A stretch of DNA of 36,456 bases, taken from Micromonospora sp. KC606. Its GTDB lineage: Bacteria > Actinomycetota > Actinomycetes > Mycobacteriales > Micromonosporaceae. Shown one piece after another: positions 8,098-15,631 of the stretch. The DNA lies in assembly GCF_004348675.1 (NCBI RefSeq), contig NZ_SMKN01000035.1, forward strand, positions 1-36,456, written 5' to 3'. The notes under the pieces were generated by a model. The model saw nothing but the letters and a program-made list of their open reading frames with translations, made no database searches and was not told the origin of the DNA. Position 1 is the stretch's first letter, and each line of letters begins with the position of its first letter. Position numbers and translations under genes: made by a program.

Positions 8098-8988
8098 ATG
8101 GGGTACGACCACCACGAGGGGCAGCGGGTCAGCCGCCGCCGGCTGATCGCCGGGATCGGTTCGGTCGGTCTGACCGGCCTGCTGGCCGCCTGCGGCCGGG
8201 ACGGCGGGACGGTCACCACCTCCACCGGCGAGACGGTGGCCCCACAGGCGACCACGACGAGCGACCTGACCTCGCTCTTCGCCGACGCGAACACCTGCCG
8301 GTTGACCGCCAGCACCACCCAGGGGCCGTACTACTTCGACGCCGACAAGATCCGCAGCGACATCCGGGAGGACCGGAAGGGCGTCCGGCTGCGGGTGGCC
8401 ATCCGGGTGCAGGACAGCGAGCAGTGCGGCCCGCTGTCCAACGCGGTGGTGGAGATCTGGCACTGCGACGCGGCCGGGCTGTACTCGGGCGCGGAGGCTC
8501 AGTCGTCCGGGGCGAACGGCGGCTCGGGCGGTCCCGGCGGGGCCCCGCCCGGTGGTGTCCCGAGCGGTGCGCCGGCCGGCAACCCGCCGTCCGGCGGCGC
8601 GCCGAGCGGCGGCGGGAACGGGCAGATGGCCGACCTCACCCCGACCGACGACAAGCGCTACCTGCGGGGCGCCCAGGTCACCAACGCCGACGGCATCGTC
8701 GAGTTCACCACCATCTGGCCCGGTTGGTACCGGGGCCGGACGGTGCACATCCACGCCATGGTGCACCTGGACAACAGCCGGGTGCTGACCACCCAGCTGA
8801 TGTTCGACGAGGCGTTGAACACGAAGGTCTTCGCGGCGCAGCCGTACGCCGCGCACACCGGGCGGGACACCCTCAACGACAACGACAACATCTACGCCGA
8901 CAGCATGCTGCTCAAGGTCACCGAGGACGGCGACGGCTACCTCGGCGTGATCAACTTCGGGGTCGACTCGGACCGGGACGGGTCGTGA
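8098..8988 (+). CDS. Exported intradiol ring-cleavage dioxygenase (lipoprotein)
   Basis: A 296-aa protein. The N-terminus has a twin-arginine motif (VSRRRLIAG), a hydrophobic core and a lipobox LLAAC with Cys32, so it is probably Tat-exported and lipid-anchored. The mature part is an intradiol dioxygenase: the non-haem Fe(III) ligands are likely Tyr129 (WHCDAAGLY), Tyr211 (PGWYRGR), His217 and His219 (VHIH). These enzymes open catechols between the hydroxyls. Residues about 135-176 form a Gly/Pro/Ser-rich low-complexity insert between the two ligand Tyr residues. A GGGAGGA ribosome site fixes the ATG. The 3' end overlaps the convergent GNAT gene by 38 bp. The substrate is unknown. Confidence 0.88.
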   Translation: MGYDHHEGQRVSRRRLIAGIGSVGLTGLLAACGRDGGTVTTSTGETVAPQATTTSDLTSLFADANTCRLTASTTQGPYYFDADKIRSDIREDRKGVRLRVAIRVQDSEQCGPLSNAVVEIWHCDAAGLYSGAEAQSSGANGGSGGPGGAPPGGVPSGAPAGNPPSGGAPSGGGNGQMADLTPTDDKRYLRGAQVTNADGIVEFTTIWPGWYRGRTVHIHAMVHLDNSRVLTTQLMFDEALNTKVFAAQPYAAHTGRDTLNDNDNIYADSMLLKVTEDGDGYLGVINFGVDSDRDGS

Positions 8989-9511
8989 CGTCCGGCGACC
9001 CGCGGAGCGGGCGGGCGTAGCGCAGCTGCGGGACCGCCACCGGGCCGATCCGCTCGTCCCGAATCTGTCCGGTGGCGGTCCAGCCGCCCCGCTCGTAGAA
9101 CGCCCGGGCGCGCGCGTTGTCCCGCAGCACCCAGAGCACGGCCCGGGACCAACCCCGGGAGCGCATGGCCTCCAGCGCGTCGATCATCAGCTGCCGGCCG
9201 GTGCCCCGGCCGCGTTCCGTCGGGTCGAGGTGGATGGCGTTGAGCAGGCCGGTGCCCGGGTCGCCCTCGTCGTCCGGCCCGAGGTAGCTGAAACCGACCA
9301 GCCGGCCGTCACGTTCGGCCACGGTCATCCGGTGGTCGTCCCGCTCCCACGCCCACCGCTCGATCCAGTAGCCGCCCATCGCCGCCTCGGTCGGCTCGGC
9401 CAACGCCGTTGGCGGCAGGAACGACGAGTACGCGGCCACCCGGGACTGTTGGTGCAGGGCTCCGACCACCATCAGGTCGTCGTTGGTGGCGGGACGCAGC
9501 GTGGCGGTCAC
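8951..9511 (-). CDS. GNAT family N-acetyltransferase
   Basis: A 186-aa single-domain acetyltransferase. The acetyl-CoA binding motif appears as [16 protein letters not shown] (the R/QxxGxG/A loop), followed by [17 protein letters not shown], typical of motif B. It transfers acetyl from acetyl-CoA to an unidentified small molecule or protein. The GTG start overlaps the rnz stop by 4 nt (GTGA), implying coupled translation, yet TAGCCT also lies 7 nt before that GTG, so a separate leaderless transcript is possible. The 3' end runs 38 bp into the opposite-strand dioxygenase gene. Confidence 0.87.
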   Translation of the reverse strand: MTATLRPATNDDLMVVGALHQQSRVAAYSSFLPPTALAEPTEAAMGGYWIERWAWERDDHRMTVAERDGRLVGFSYLGPDDEGDPGTGLLNAIHLDPTERGRGTGRQLMIDALEAMRSRGWSRAVLWVLRDNARARAFYERGGWTATGQIRDERIGPVAVPQLRYARPLRGSPDVTTRPGPSRPRS

Positions 9512-10437
9512 CCGGCCGAGGCTACCCGGCGGGGCGGCACCGGCACGGTGGCCAGATCCTCGGCGATCACCAGATCACCGGTGAAGTGCTCCCGGGCCTC
9601 CTCGGCGAAGCGGCGCGGGTCGGCGTACCGCTGGGAGAAGTGGGTGAGTACCAGTGTGCGTACGTGCGACTCGGTGGCCACCCGCGCGGCCTGCGCCGCG
9701 GTCAGGTGGCCGACCTCGGCGGCGAGGGCGGCCTCCGACTCCAGGAACGTCGACTCGATGACCAGCAGGTCGGCGTGCTCGGCGAGGGCGTACACCCCGT
9801 CGCAGAGGCCGGTGTCCATGACGAAGGCGAACCGCTGCCCCGGCCGGGTCACGCTCACCTCGTCCCGGGTGACGCGGCGTCCGTCCCGGTCCAGGTGGCC
9901 GACGCGGAGCAGTTCCCCGACCGCCGGGCCGGCGATGCCGTACGCGGCCAGCTTCTCCGGCAGCGTCCGGCGGCCGTCCGGCTCGACCAGCCGGTAGCCG
10001 TACGTCTCGATGGGGTGCCGCAGCCGGCGGGCCTCCAGCGCGCCCCCGCGCAGAGTGATCCGCTGCCCGTCCGCCTCGATCGGCTCGACGGCCAGCTCGG
10101 TGGTCTCGTGGAAGGAGCTGGCGTGGCGCAGCCGGGCGAAGTACCCCGCGCCGCCGGCCGGAAAGTGCACCGCCACCGGGCGCGGCACCCGGTCCAGGCT
10201 GAGCCGCTGGATGATGCCCGGCAGGCCGAGGCAGTGGTCGCCGTGGAAGTGGGTGACGCAGATCCGGGTCAGGTCGGCGGCGGTGACCCCGGTGCGCAAC
10301 AGCTGTCGCTGGCTGCCCTCGCCCGGGTCGAAGAGGATCACCTCGTCGTCCCAGCGCAGCACGTACCCGTTGTGGTTGCGCAGCCGGGTCGGTGTCTGGC
10401 TGGCCGTCCCGAGCACCACCAGTTCCCGCATCGACAC
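9508..10437 (-). CDS. rnz: Ribonuclease Z
   Basis: A 309-aa metallo-beta-lactamase-fold endonuclease that trims 3' trailers of tRNA precursors. The zinc motif HFHGDH (His63, His65, Asp67, His68) follows the conserved start [23 protein letters not shown]; a late FVMDTG and the HFSQRY motif provide the remaining ligands and the active-site His. GTG at 10437 is chosen because AGGAG lies 6 nt upstream; ATG at 10431 would lose two residues. Upstream is a long structured region with its own promoter (10459-10722). The gene is translationally coupled to the GNAT gene downstream. Confidence 0.92.
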   Translation of the reverse strand: MSMRELVVLGTASQTPTRLRNHNGYVLRWDDEVILFDPGEGSQRQLLRTGVTAADLTRICVTHFHGDHCLGLPGIIQRLSLDRVPRPVAVHFPAGGAGYFARLRHASSFHETTELAVEPIEADGQRITLRGGALEARRLRHPIETYGYRLVEPDGRRTLPEKLAAYGIAGPAVGELLRVGHLDRDGRRVTRDEVSVTRPGQRFAFVMDTGLCDGVYALAEHADLLVIESTFLESEAALAAEVGHLTAAQAARVATESHVRTLVLTHFSQRYADPRRFAEEAREHFTGDLVIAEDLATVPVPPRRVASAG

Positions 10438-10458
10438 GGAACTCTCCTGGAGATGAAG

Positions 10459-10522
10459 CGACCCCCGGGGCTTCCGCGCGGACGCGCGGGCCGGCTGGAC
10501 TGGGCCGGCACCCCGGGGGTCG
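10459..10522 (-). terminator. Terminator or attenuator hairpin just upstream of rnz
   Basis: CGACCCCCGGGG (10459-10470) and CCCCGGGGGTCG (10511-10522) form a perfect 12-bp stem. The 40-nt loop contains a second hairpin (CCGCGC/GCGCGG, 10474-10489). The structure lies 22 nt before the rnz start on the transcribed strand, so it may end a short leader RNA or regulate read-through into rnz. Confidence 0.5.
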
Positions 10523-10622
10523 GGTGGCTGTCGTGGATTCGCCGCACCGCTGCCACACGGTCTCGACGATGGTGCCTGGTGCCCGCCTCGCGGCGGACGG
10601 ATTTCACTGTCGAGGACAGCGG

Positions 10623-10661
10623 CTAGCGGACAGCCACCTCACGAGTCCGATTGCTATACAA
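10623..10661 (-). CDS. Possible 12-aa leader peptide upstream of rnz
   Basis: TTG to TAG encodes [18 protein letters not shown] (10677-10672) lies 10 nt upstream, slightly far but within range. The end of the ORF overlaps the 5' arm of the long-range stem in the leader, so translation could alter folding. There is no homology evidence; the peptide is short and the start codon weak. Confidence 0.25.
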   Translation of the reverse strand: MYSNRTREVAVR

Positions 10662-10692
10662 GTCTGGACCACCTCCTTTCCCGTGTACGGCC

Positions 10693-10722
10693 ACGTTATC
10701 CACTTCCGGTGGGCGCCGGCAA
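10693..10722 (-). promoter_or_regulatory. Sigma-70-like promoter of the rnz leader
   Basis: On the minus strand TTGCCG (10722-10717) is followed after 18 nt by TAACGT (10698-10693); an alternative -10 is GATAAC with 16-nt spacing. The predicted start is near 10686. Confidence 0.45.
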
Positions 10723-10763
10723 CGGATTTCGATCACACGGCTCGACGCCGGGACGCGGCCGAC

Positions 10764-11936
10764 TCAGTCGATGCCGATCGGGCCCTCGCGGGGCCCCTCC
10801 TCGCTTGCTGGCTGAACGGCCAGCGACGGGAAGTCGGCCAGGTCGCCCGGCTCGGCGTCCCACTCCGGGAAGACCAGATCGCTCTGCAGGTAGAGGCAGA
10901 GCAGCTGGGTTAGGTGGCGCAGCCCGTCCAGGTGGGTGCGCTCGTGCCCGTGGGTGGCGTCCACCCCGAAGCCGAGCAGCGCCACCCGGGCGTGCGCGCC
11001 CGCCTCGACCGCCGCCGCCACGTCGGAGCGGTAGTAGTCGAAGACGTCCCGGACCAGGTCGACGCCGTGCTCCTTCGCTATCGCGGCGAGGTTGCGGGTC
11101 AGGTGGTAGTCGAACGGGCCGACGCCGTCCCCCATGGCCAGGGTGGCCATGTCCTCCCGGGACTGCTGGCCGGGGGCGACCACCGCCGCGTCCACCGAGA
11201 CGATCTCCGCCACGTCCGGGTCCAGGCCGTGGCTGGCCCCGTGGCCGATCTCCTCGGTCACGGTGACCAGCAGGTGCGCGGTGACCTTCGGGGTGATCCC
11301 CGCGTCGACGATCGCCTTGAGCGCGGTCAGCACCGCCGCCACGCCGGCCTTGTCGTCCAGGTGCCGGGACTTGACGAACCCGCTCGGGGTGATCGTCGGG
11401 TTGGGCAGGAACGCCACGAAGTCCCCGGCGTCGATGCCCAGCTCCCGCAGCCCGGTGATGTCCTCGACCGGCTCGTCGATCCGCACCTCCACCAGTTCCC
11501 ACCCGACACCCTGCAGGTCGACCGCCTCGTTGTAGCGGTGCCCGCTGGCCTTCAGCGGCAGCACCTGGCCGGTGATCACCCTGTCCAGGTCATCGGTGAA
11601 GATCCGCACGTGCGCGCCCTCGGCGAACCGGGCGGAGTGCGTGCCGATCGGCTTCAGCTCCAGCCGGCCATTCTCCTTGAGCCGCTTGACCATCCCGCCG
11701 ATGGTGTCGGTGTGCACCACCACGGCCCGGTCGGCGCCGGTCTGCCGGGGGCCGGGCAGGCAGGCGCTGAGCGCCCCGCGCCGGGTCAGCGTCGAGGTGA
11801 TCCCCAGCGCGGAGAGGCGCTCGCCCACGTACTGCTGCACGTGGTCGGTCCGCCCCGATGGGCTCGGGATCTCCAGCAGCTCCAACAGCACCTGCCGCAG
11901 GTAGTCCAGGTCGATCTCCAGCGGCTTGGGGCTCAC
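10764..11936 (-). CDS. M42 family peptidase of the NAGGN osmoprotectant system
   Basis: A 390-aa co-catalytic zinc aminopeptidase of the M42 type. Motifs: VVVHTDTIGG (His and Asp), SRHLDDKAG (bridging Asp), VTEEIGHGAS (the Glu pair) and HGHERTH near the end (last His ligand). It is the third gene of the operon whose first two make N-acetylglutaminylglutamine amide; the family TIGR03106 is defined by this linkage. A role in turnover or maturation of the dipeptide is plausible but unproved. GTG at 11936 overlaps the synthetase stop by 4 nt (GTGA), so expression should be coupled. Confidence 0.9.
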   Translation of the reverse strand: MSPKPLEIDLDYLRQVLLELLEIPSPSGRTDHVQQYVGERLSALGITSTLTRRGALSACLPGPRQTGADRAVVVHTDTIGGMVKRLKENGRLELKPIGTHSARFAEGAHVRIFTDDLDRVITGQVLPLKASGHRYNEAVDLQGVGWELVEVRIDEPVEDITGLRELGIDAGDFVAFLPNPTITPSGFVKSRHLDDKAGVAAVLTALKAIVDAGITPKVTAHLLVTVTEEIGHGASHGLDPDVAEIVSVDAAVVAPGQQSREDMATLAMGDGVGPFDYHLTRNLAAIAKEHGVDLVRDVFDYYRSDVAAAVEAGAHARVALLGFGVDATHGHERTHLDGLRHLTQLLCLYLQSDLVFPEWDAEPGDLADFPSLAVQPASEEGPREGPIGID

Positions 11937-13762
11937 GCGCCCCCTCCGGGACCGGCCGGGCTCCAGAGCCGCTGCGGAGCACGGGTGCCCGGAAAAAGCA
12001 GGTCGATGAAGCGCTCCGCGGTGGGCTGGGGCTCGTGGTTGGCCAGCCCCGGCCGTTCGTTCGCCTCGATGAACACGTGTTCCGCCTGGTCGGGGGCGGG
12101 CACCAGTAGGTCGAGCCCGGTCACCGGGATGTCCAGGGCCCGGCTCGCCGCCACGCAGGCTCCGGCGATCGCGGGGTGCAGTTCGGCTGTCACGTCGTGG
12201 ATTGTGCCACCGGTGTGCAGGTTGGCGGTGCGGCGTACGGTGAGCACCTTTCCCTCGGGCAGCACGTCGTGCATGCGGTACCCGGCGTCGGCCACCACCT
12301 CGCGGGTCATGTCGTCGACCGGGATCCGCGACTCGCCCCCGGTGGCGGCGGCCCGCCGGCGGCTCTGCCGCTCGATCAGCTCGGTGATGTCGTGCACCCC
12401 GTCGCCGGTGATCTGCGCCGGCCGGCGCACCGCGGCGGCCACCACCTCGTGGTCGATGACGACCACCCGCAGGTCCTCGCCGGACCGCATCTCCTCGATC
12501 AGCACGTCCGGGCAGAACCGGCGGGCCAGCTCGACCGCCGCGGCCAGCGCCTCCGGGGTGCGTACCCCCACGGTGATGCCGTTGCCCTGCTCACCCCGGG
12601 CCGGCTTCACCACGACCGGGCCGACGTCCGCCAGGAACGCCAGGTTGTCCGGATCGCCGGTGGCGGTCCGGCCGCGCGGCACCGACAGGCCCGCCTCGGT
12701 GAGGATCCGCCGGGTCACCCGCTTGTCGTCGCAGCGGCTCATCGCCACCGCCGAGGTCAGCTCGGACAGCGACTCGCGGGTGTGGATCGTCCGGCCGCCG
12801 TTGCTCAGCCGCAGCTCGCCCCAGTGCGCGTCGGTGACCTCCACCCGGATGCCGCGCCGCATCGCCTCGTCCGCGATGATTCTCGCGTACGGGTTGAGTC
12901 CGTCGTACCCCTCGGGGGCGGCGGGCAGGAAGAGCCGCTCGTTGATCGGGTTCTTCCGCTTCACGCACAGCGTGCCCGTCCGACGGAAGCCGAGCCGCTC
13001 GTAGAGCCGGACCGCGCCGGAGTTCTCCGCCAGCACCGACAGGTCGACGAAGGCCCGGCCGCGCTCGTCGAGCCGGTCGGCCAGCGCGGTCAGCAACGCC
13101 TGGCCGGTGCCGGGCGGGGCGGTGTTGAAGTCGACGGTCAGGCACCACAGGCTGGCGCCGTTCTCCGGGTCGGCGAAGACCGCGACGTGGTCCACCCCGG
13201 TGATGGTGCCGACGATCTCCCCGGTGCTGCCCTCGGCGACCAGGTGCAGGAACCGGTCGGTGCGGGCGTTGTCCACCAGCACCTCCACCGGCGCGGTGAC
13301 CATGCCGTTGCGGGCGTAGATCCGGTTCACCGCGTCCGCGTCGTCGGCGTCGCGCAGCGGCCGGATCACCAGCCCGGGCAGCTCGCCGCCGCCGTCGCTG
13401 GCGGCCGGCCGGTGCTCGCCCAGCGGCAACCGGTAGGTCAGCGACGGATCGATGAACAGCTCGTCGGGGAGCCGGGACACCAGCACGTGCGGGTCGCGCA
13501 GGTAGATGCAGATGTCCCGGGCACCCGCCGCCTCGGACCGCAGCACGTCGGCGACGGCCGCCTGGTCGGCGAAGGTCTGCCCGAAGACCAGCCGGCCCCA
13601 ACCGCAGTCCAGCACCACGTCCGCCTCGCCGGCCGGCTGCCTGCGCGGCTCCGGCGCGCCCTGGGCCACCGGGTCGCCACCGGGGCCCACCCGCTCCCGT
13701 CGTCGGCCCAGCACCCGCTCCCGGTCCGGACGAGCCGTGCCTGTCGCCAGCGTCTCGGTCAT
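11933..13762 (-). CDS. ngg: N-acetylglutaminylglutamine synthetase (GNAT/ATP-grasp fusion)
   Basis: A 609-aa bifunctional enzyme. Residues about 130-265 are a GNAT acetyltransferase domain (AVRLYERLGF near its end); residues about 330-590 are an ATP-grasp ligase with VVVKPARGEQGNGI (ATP lysine and glycine loop) and FIEANERPGL (metal ligands). It should acetylate glutamine and join a second glutamine, giving the precursor of N-acetylglutaminylglutamine amide, a cytoplasmic compatible solute. ATG at 13762 lies 2 nt after the amidotransferase stop; an Arg/Pro-rich tail of about 45 residues precedes the conserved part. The reading frame remains open far upstream, but that is the antisense-like shadow of asnO. 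Confidence 0.92.
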   Translation of the reverse strand: MTETLATGTARPDRERVLGRRRERVGPGGDPVAQGAPEPRRQPAGEADVVLDCGWGRLVFGQTFADQAAVADVLRSEAAGARDICIYLRDPHVLVSRLPDELFIDPSLTYRLPLGEHRPAASDGGGELPGLVIRPLRDADDADAVNRIYARNGMVTAPVEVLVDNARTDRFLHLVAEGSTGEIVGTITGVDHVAVFADPENGASLWCLTVDFNTAPPGTGQALLTALADRLDERGRAFVDLSVLAENSGAVRLYERLGFRRTGTLCVKRKNPINERLFLPAAPEGYDGLNPYARIIADEAMRRGIRVEVTDAHWGELRLSNGGRTIHTRESLSELTSAVAMSRCDDKRVTRRILTEAGLSVPRGRTATGDPDNLAFLADVGPVVVKPARGEQGNGITVGVRTPEALAAAVELARRFCPDVLIEEMRSGEDLRVVVIDHEVVAAAVRRPAQITGDGVHDITELIERQSRRRAAATGGESRIPVDDMTREVVADAGYRMHDVLPEGKVLTVRRTANLHTGGTIHDVTAELHPAIAGACVAASRALDIPVTGLDLLVPAPDQAEHVFIEANERPGLANHEPQPTAERFIDLLFPGTRAPQRLWSPAGPGGGA

Positions 13763-13764
13763 CG

Positions 13765-15549
13765 TCAGTCGATTCCGTGGCTCTGGAGCCACATTTCCAG
13801 CAGGCCGAGTTGCCACAGCTTGTTTCCGTTCAACGGGGTCAGTTCGGCGTTCGGGTCGGCGAGCAGCGCGTCGACGTAGTCGGCGCGGAACAGGTCGCGG
13901 CGGCGGGCGGCGGGTGCGGAGAGCGCGTCGCGTACCCGGTCGAGGAGCTTGCCCTCGAGGTGGGTGAGGCCAGGCACCGGGAAGTAACCCTTCGGCCGGT
14001 CGATGACCTCGTGCGGGAGGACCCGGCGGCCGATCTCCTTCAGCACACCCTTGCCGCCCTGGGCCAGCTTCAGCTCCGGTGGGCAACTCGCGGCGAGCTC
14101 GACGAACTCGTGGTCGAGGAACGGCACGCGGGCCTCCAGCCCGTGCGCCATGGTCATGTTGTCCACCCGCTTCACCGGGTCGTCGGTGAGCATCACCTGG
14201 GTGTCGATCCGCAGGCCGGCGTCGACCGCGGTCGACGCGCCGGGCCGAGCCAGGTGGGCGGCCACGAACTCCCGCGCCGGGTCGCCGTCGGCCAGCCAGG
14301 CCGGGTTCAGCACCCGGGCCAGTCCGGCCGCGTCGCGGTCGAAGAACGCCTTCGCGTACGTGTCGAGCGCCTGCTCCCGGTCGACCCGGGCCAGCGGCGG
14401 GTACCAGTGGTAGCCGCCGAGGATCTCGTCGGCACCCTGGCCGGACTGGACCACCTTGACGTGCCGCGACACCTCCTGGCTGAGCAGATAGAACGCGACG
14501 CAGTCGTGGCTGACCATCGGCTCGCTCATCGCGGCGACGGCCGCCTCCAACGGCGGCACCAGATCCTGCGCGGCGACCCGGAGCTGGTGGTGGTCGGTGC
14601 CGAAGGTCTTCGCGACCAGATCCGAGTAGACGAACTCGTCGCCCTCCCGGCCGCCGACGGAGTCGAAGCCGATGGAGAAGGTGGCCAGGCCGCGCTGCCC
14701 CTCGCCGGCCAGCAACGCGACCACCAGGCTGGAGTCCAGCCCCCCGGAGAGCAGCACGCCGACCGGTACGTCGGCGACCATCCGGCGGCGCACCGCGGTG
14801 GTCAGCGACCCCAGCAGCGCGTCCTCCCACTGCTCGGCGGACCAGTCGGCCCGCTCGGCGGCGGGGGTGAAGGACGGATCCCAGTAGACCCGCTCGTGGG
14901 TGCGACCGTCCGGCTCGTACACCCGGACGGTGGCCGGGGGCAGCTTGGCGACGCCACGCAGGATGGTGCGCGGCGGCGGCACGATGCTGTGGAAGCTCAG
15001 GTAGTGGGCCAGCGCCACCGGGTCGATGGAGGTGTCGACGTCGCCGCCGGCCAGCAGCGCCGGCAGGGTGCTGGCGAAGCGCACCACGTCCGGCGACTCG
15101 GCCAGGTAGAGCGGTTTGATGCCGAGCCGGTCCCGGGCCAGCACCAACCGGCCGCTGTCCCGCTCGGCGATCGCCACGGCGAACATACCGATCAGGTGGT
15201 CGACGAAGTCCAGCCCCCACTCGGCGTACGCCTTGACGACGACCTCGCTGTCGCCTGAGGAGAAGAAGCGGTGCCCCCTGGCCTGCAATTCCTCGCGCAG
15301 TTCGCGGTAGTTGTAGACGCAGCCGTTGAAGACGCCGGTGAGCCCCGAGTCGGGGTCGACCAGCGGCTGCCCGCTCGCCGCCGACAGGTCGATGATCTTC
15401 AGGCGGCGGTGCCCGAGGGCGACCCGCCCCTGGGACCAGACCCCGCTGTCGTCGGGCCCCCGGTCACTCATGGTGGCCGCCATGCGCTCCACCGCCGCGA
15501 CGTCGGCGCGTGCGCCGTCACGCCGGAACTCTCCCGCAAGTCCGCACAT
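13765..15549 (-). CDS. asnO: N-acetylglutaminylglutamine amidotransferase (AsnB-like)
   Basis: A 594-aa glutamine-dependent amidotransferase. The class II glutaminase domain starts at the catalytic Cys2 (MCGLAGEF, exposed after Met removal) and includes RGPDDSG and VFNGCVYNY; the synthetase domain carries the PP-loop SGGLDSS. It amidates the C-terminus of N-acetylglutaminylglutamine, the last step of NAGGN synthesis. It resembles asparagine synthetase but the operon partners identify the branch. It is the first gene of asnO-ngg-peptidase. Two 11-bp direct repeats lie 48-69 nt upstream of the ATG. No strong ribosome site is present (only GGGA). Confidence 0.93.
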   Translation of the reverse strand: MCGLAGEFRRDGARADVAAVERMAATMSDRGPDDSGVWSQGRVALGHRRLKIIDLSAASGQPLVDPDSGLTGVFNGCVYNYRELREELQARGHRFFSSGDSEVVVKAYAEWGLDFVDHLIGMFAVAIAERDSGRLVLARDRLGIKPLYLAESPDVVRFASTLPALLAGGDVDTSIDPVALAHYLSFHSIVPPPRTILRGVAKLPPATVRVYEPDGRTHERVYWDPSFTPAAERADWSAEQWEDALLGSLTTAVRRRMVADVPVGVLLSGGLDSSLVVALLAGEGQRGLATFSIGFDSVGGREGDEFVYSDLVAKTFGTDHHQLRVAAQDLVPPLEAAVAAMSEPMVSHDCVAFYLLSQEVSRHVKVVQSGQGADEILGGYHWYPPLARVDREQALDTYAKAFFDRDAAGLARVLNPAWLADGDPAREFVAAHLARPGASTAVDAGLRIDTQVMLTDDPVKRVDNMTMAHGLEARVPFLDHEFVELAASCPPELKLAQGGKGVLKEIGRRVLPHEVIDRPKGYFPVPGLTHLEGKLLDRVRDALSAPAARRRDLFRADYVDALLADPNAELTPLNGNKLWQLGLLEMWLQSHGID

Positions 15550-15595
15550 GTGGTCCCATGCTGCCAGAGCATGTTGCGGTTCGCCTGGTGAGACG

Positions 15596-15625
15596 ATGAC
15601 AGTTGTGTGACAGCGTTGCTAGAAT
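15596..15625 (+). promoter_or_regulatory. Predicted promoter pointing away from asnO
   Basis: ATGACA (15596-15601), an 18-nt spacer and TAGAAT (15620-15625) make one of the best sigma-70-like promoters in the window. It faces the gap between asnO and msrA, where no convincing plus-strand gene exists. The expected start is near 15632. Confidence 0.5.
15597..15618. promoter_or_regulatory. 11-bp direct repeat pair in the asnO upstream region
   Basis: TGACAGTTGTG (15597-15607) is followed directly by TGACAGCGTTG (15608-15618). The 11-bp period suggests an OmpR-family response regulator such as MtrA, which controls osmoprotectant uptake genes in corynebacteria. The pair also overlaps the -35 and spacer of the plus-strand promoter. 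Confidence 0.45.
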
Positions 15626-15631
15626 CCGCGC

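Larger units (their letters stand above)
10459..10687 (-). ncRNA. Predicted structured leader RNA upstream of rnz
   Basis: This is most of the 326-nt gap between the M42 peptidase gene and rnz. On the minus strand a promoter (10693-10722) predicts a start near 10686. In order follow: a 17-nt segment complementary to the 16S rRNA 3' end (10680-10664); a possible 12-codon leader ORF (10661-10623); a long-range pair GGTGGCTGTC (10638-10629) with GACAGCCACC (10532-10523); small hairpins inside, including CTGTC/GACAG around 10608-10620; and a 12-bp terminator-like stem (10522-10459). No protein-coding gene of normal size fits. Whether it is a separate small RNA or the 5' leader of rnz cannot be settled from sequence. 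Confidence 0.5.

Noticed and set aside
8951..8988. Frameshift or mis-called end where the dioxygenase and GNAT genes overlap
   Set aside because: Both reading frames keep good codon bias to their stops, and short tail-to-tail overlaps are common in compact actinomycete genomes.
10474..10489. Small GC hairpin as an independent terminator
   Set aside because: It lies inside the loop of the larger 12-bp stem and is better seen as part of that structure.
10664..10680. Plus-strand sequence resembling the end of a 16S rRNA gene
   Set aside because: Only the last 17 nt match; upstream sequence has no rRNA similarity. The informative reading is the minus-strand complement.
13763..15220. N-terminal extension of the ngg frame across asnO
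   Set aside because: It is a same-strand shadow of asnO in another frame, with no similarity to any domain.
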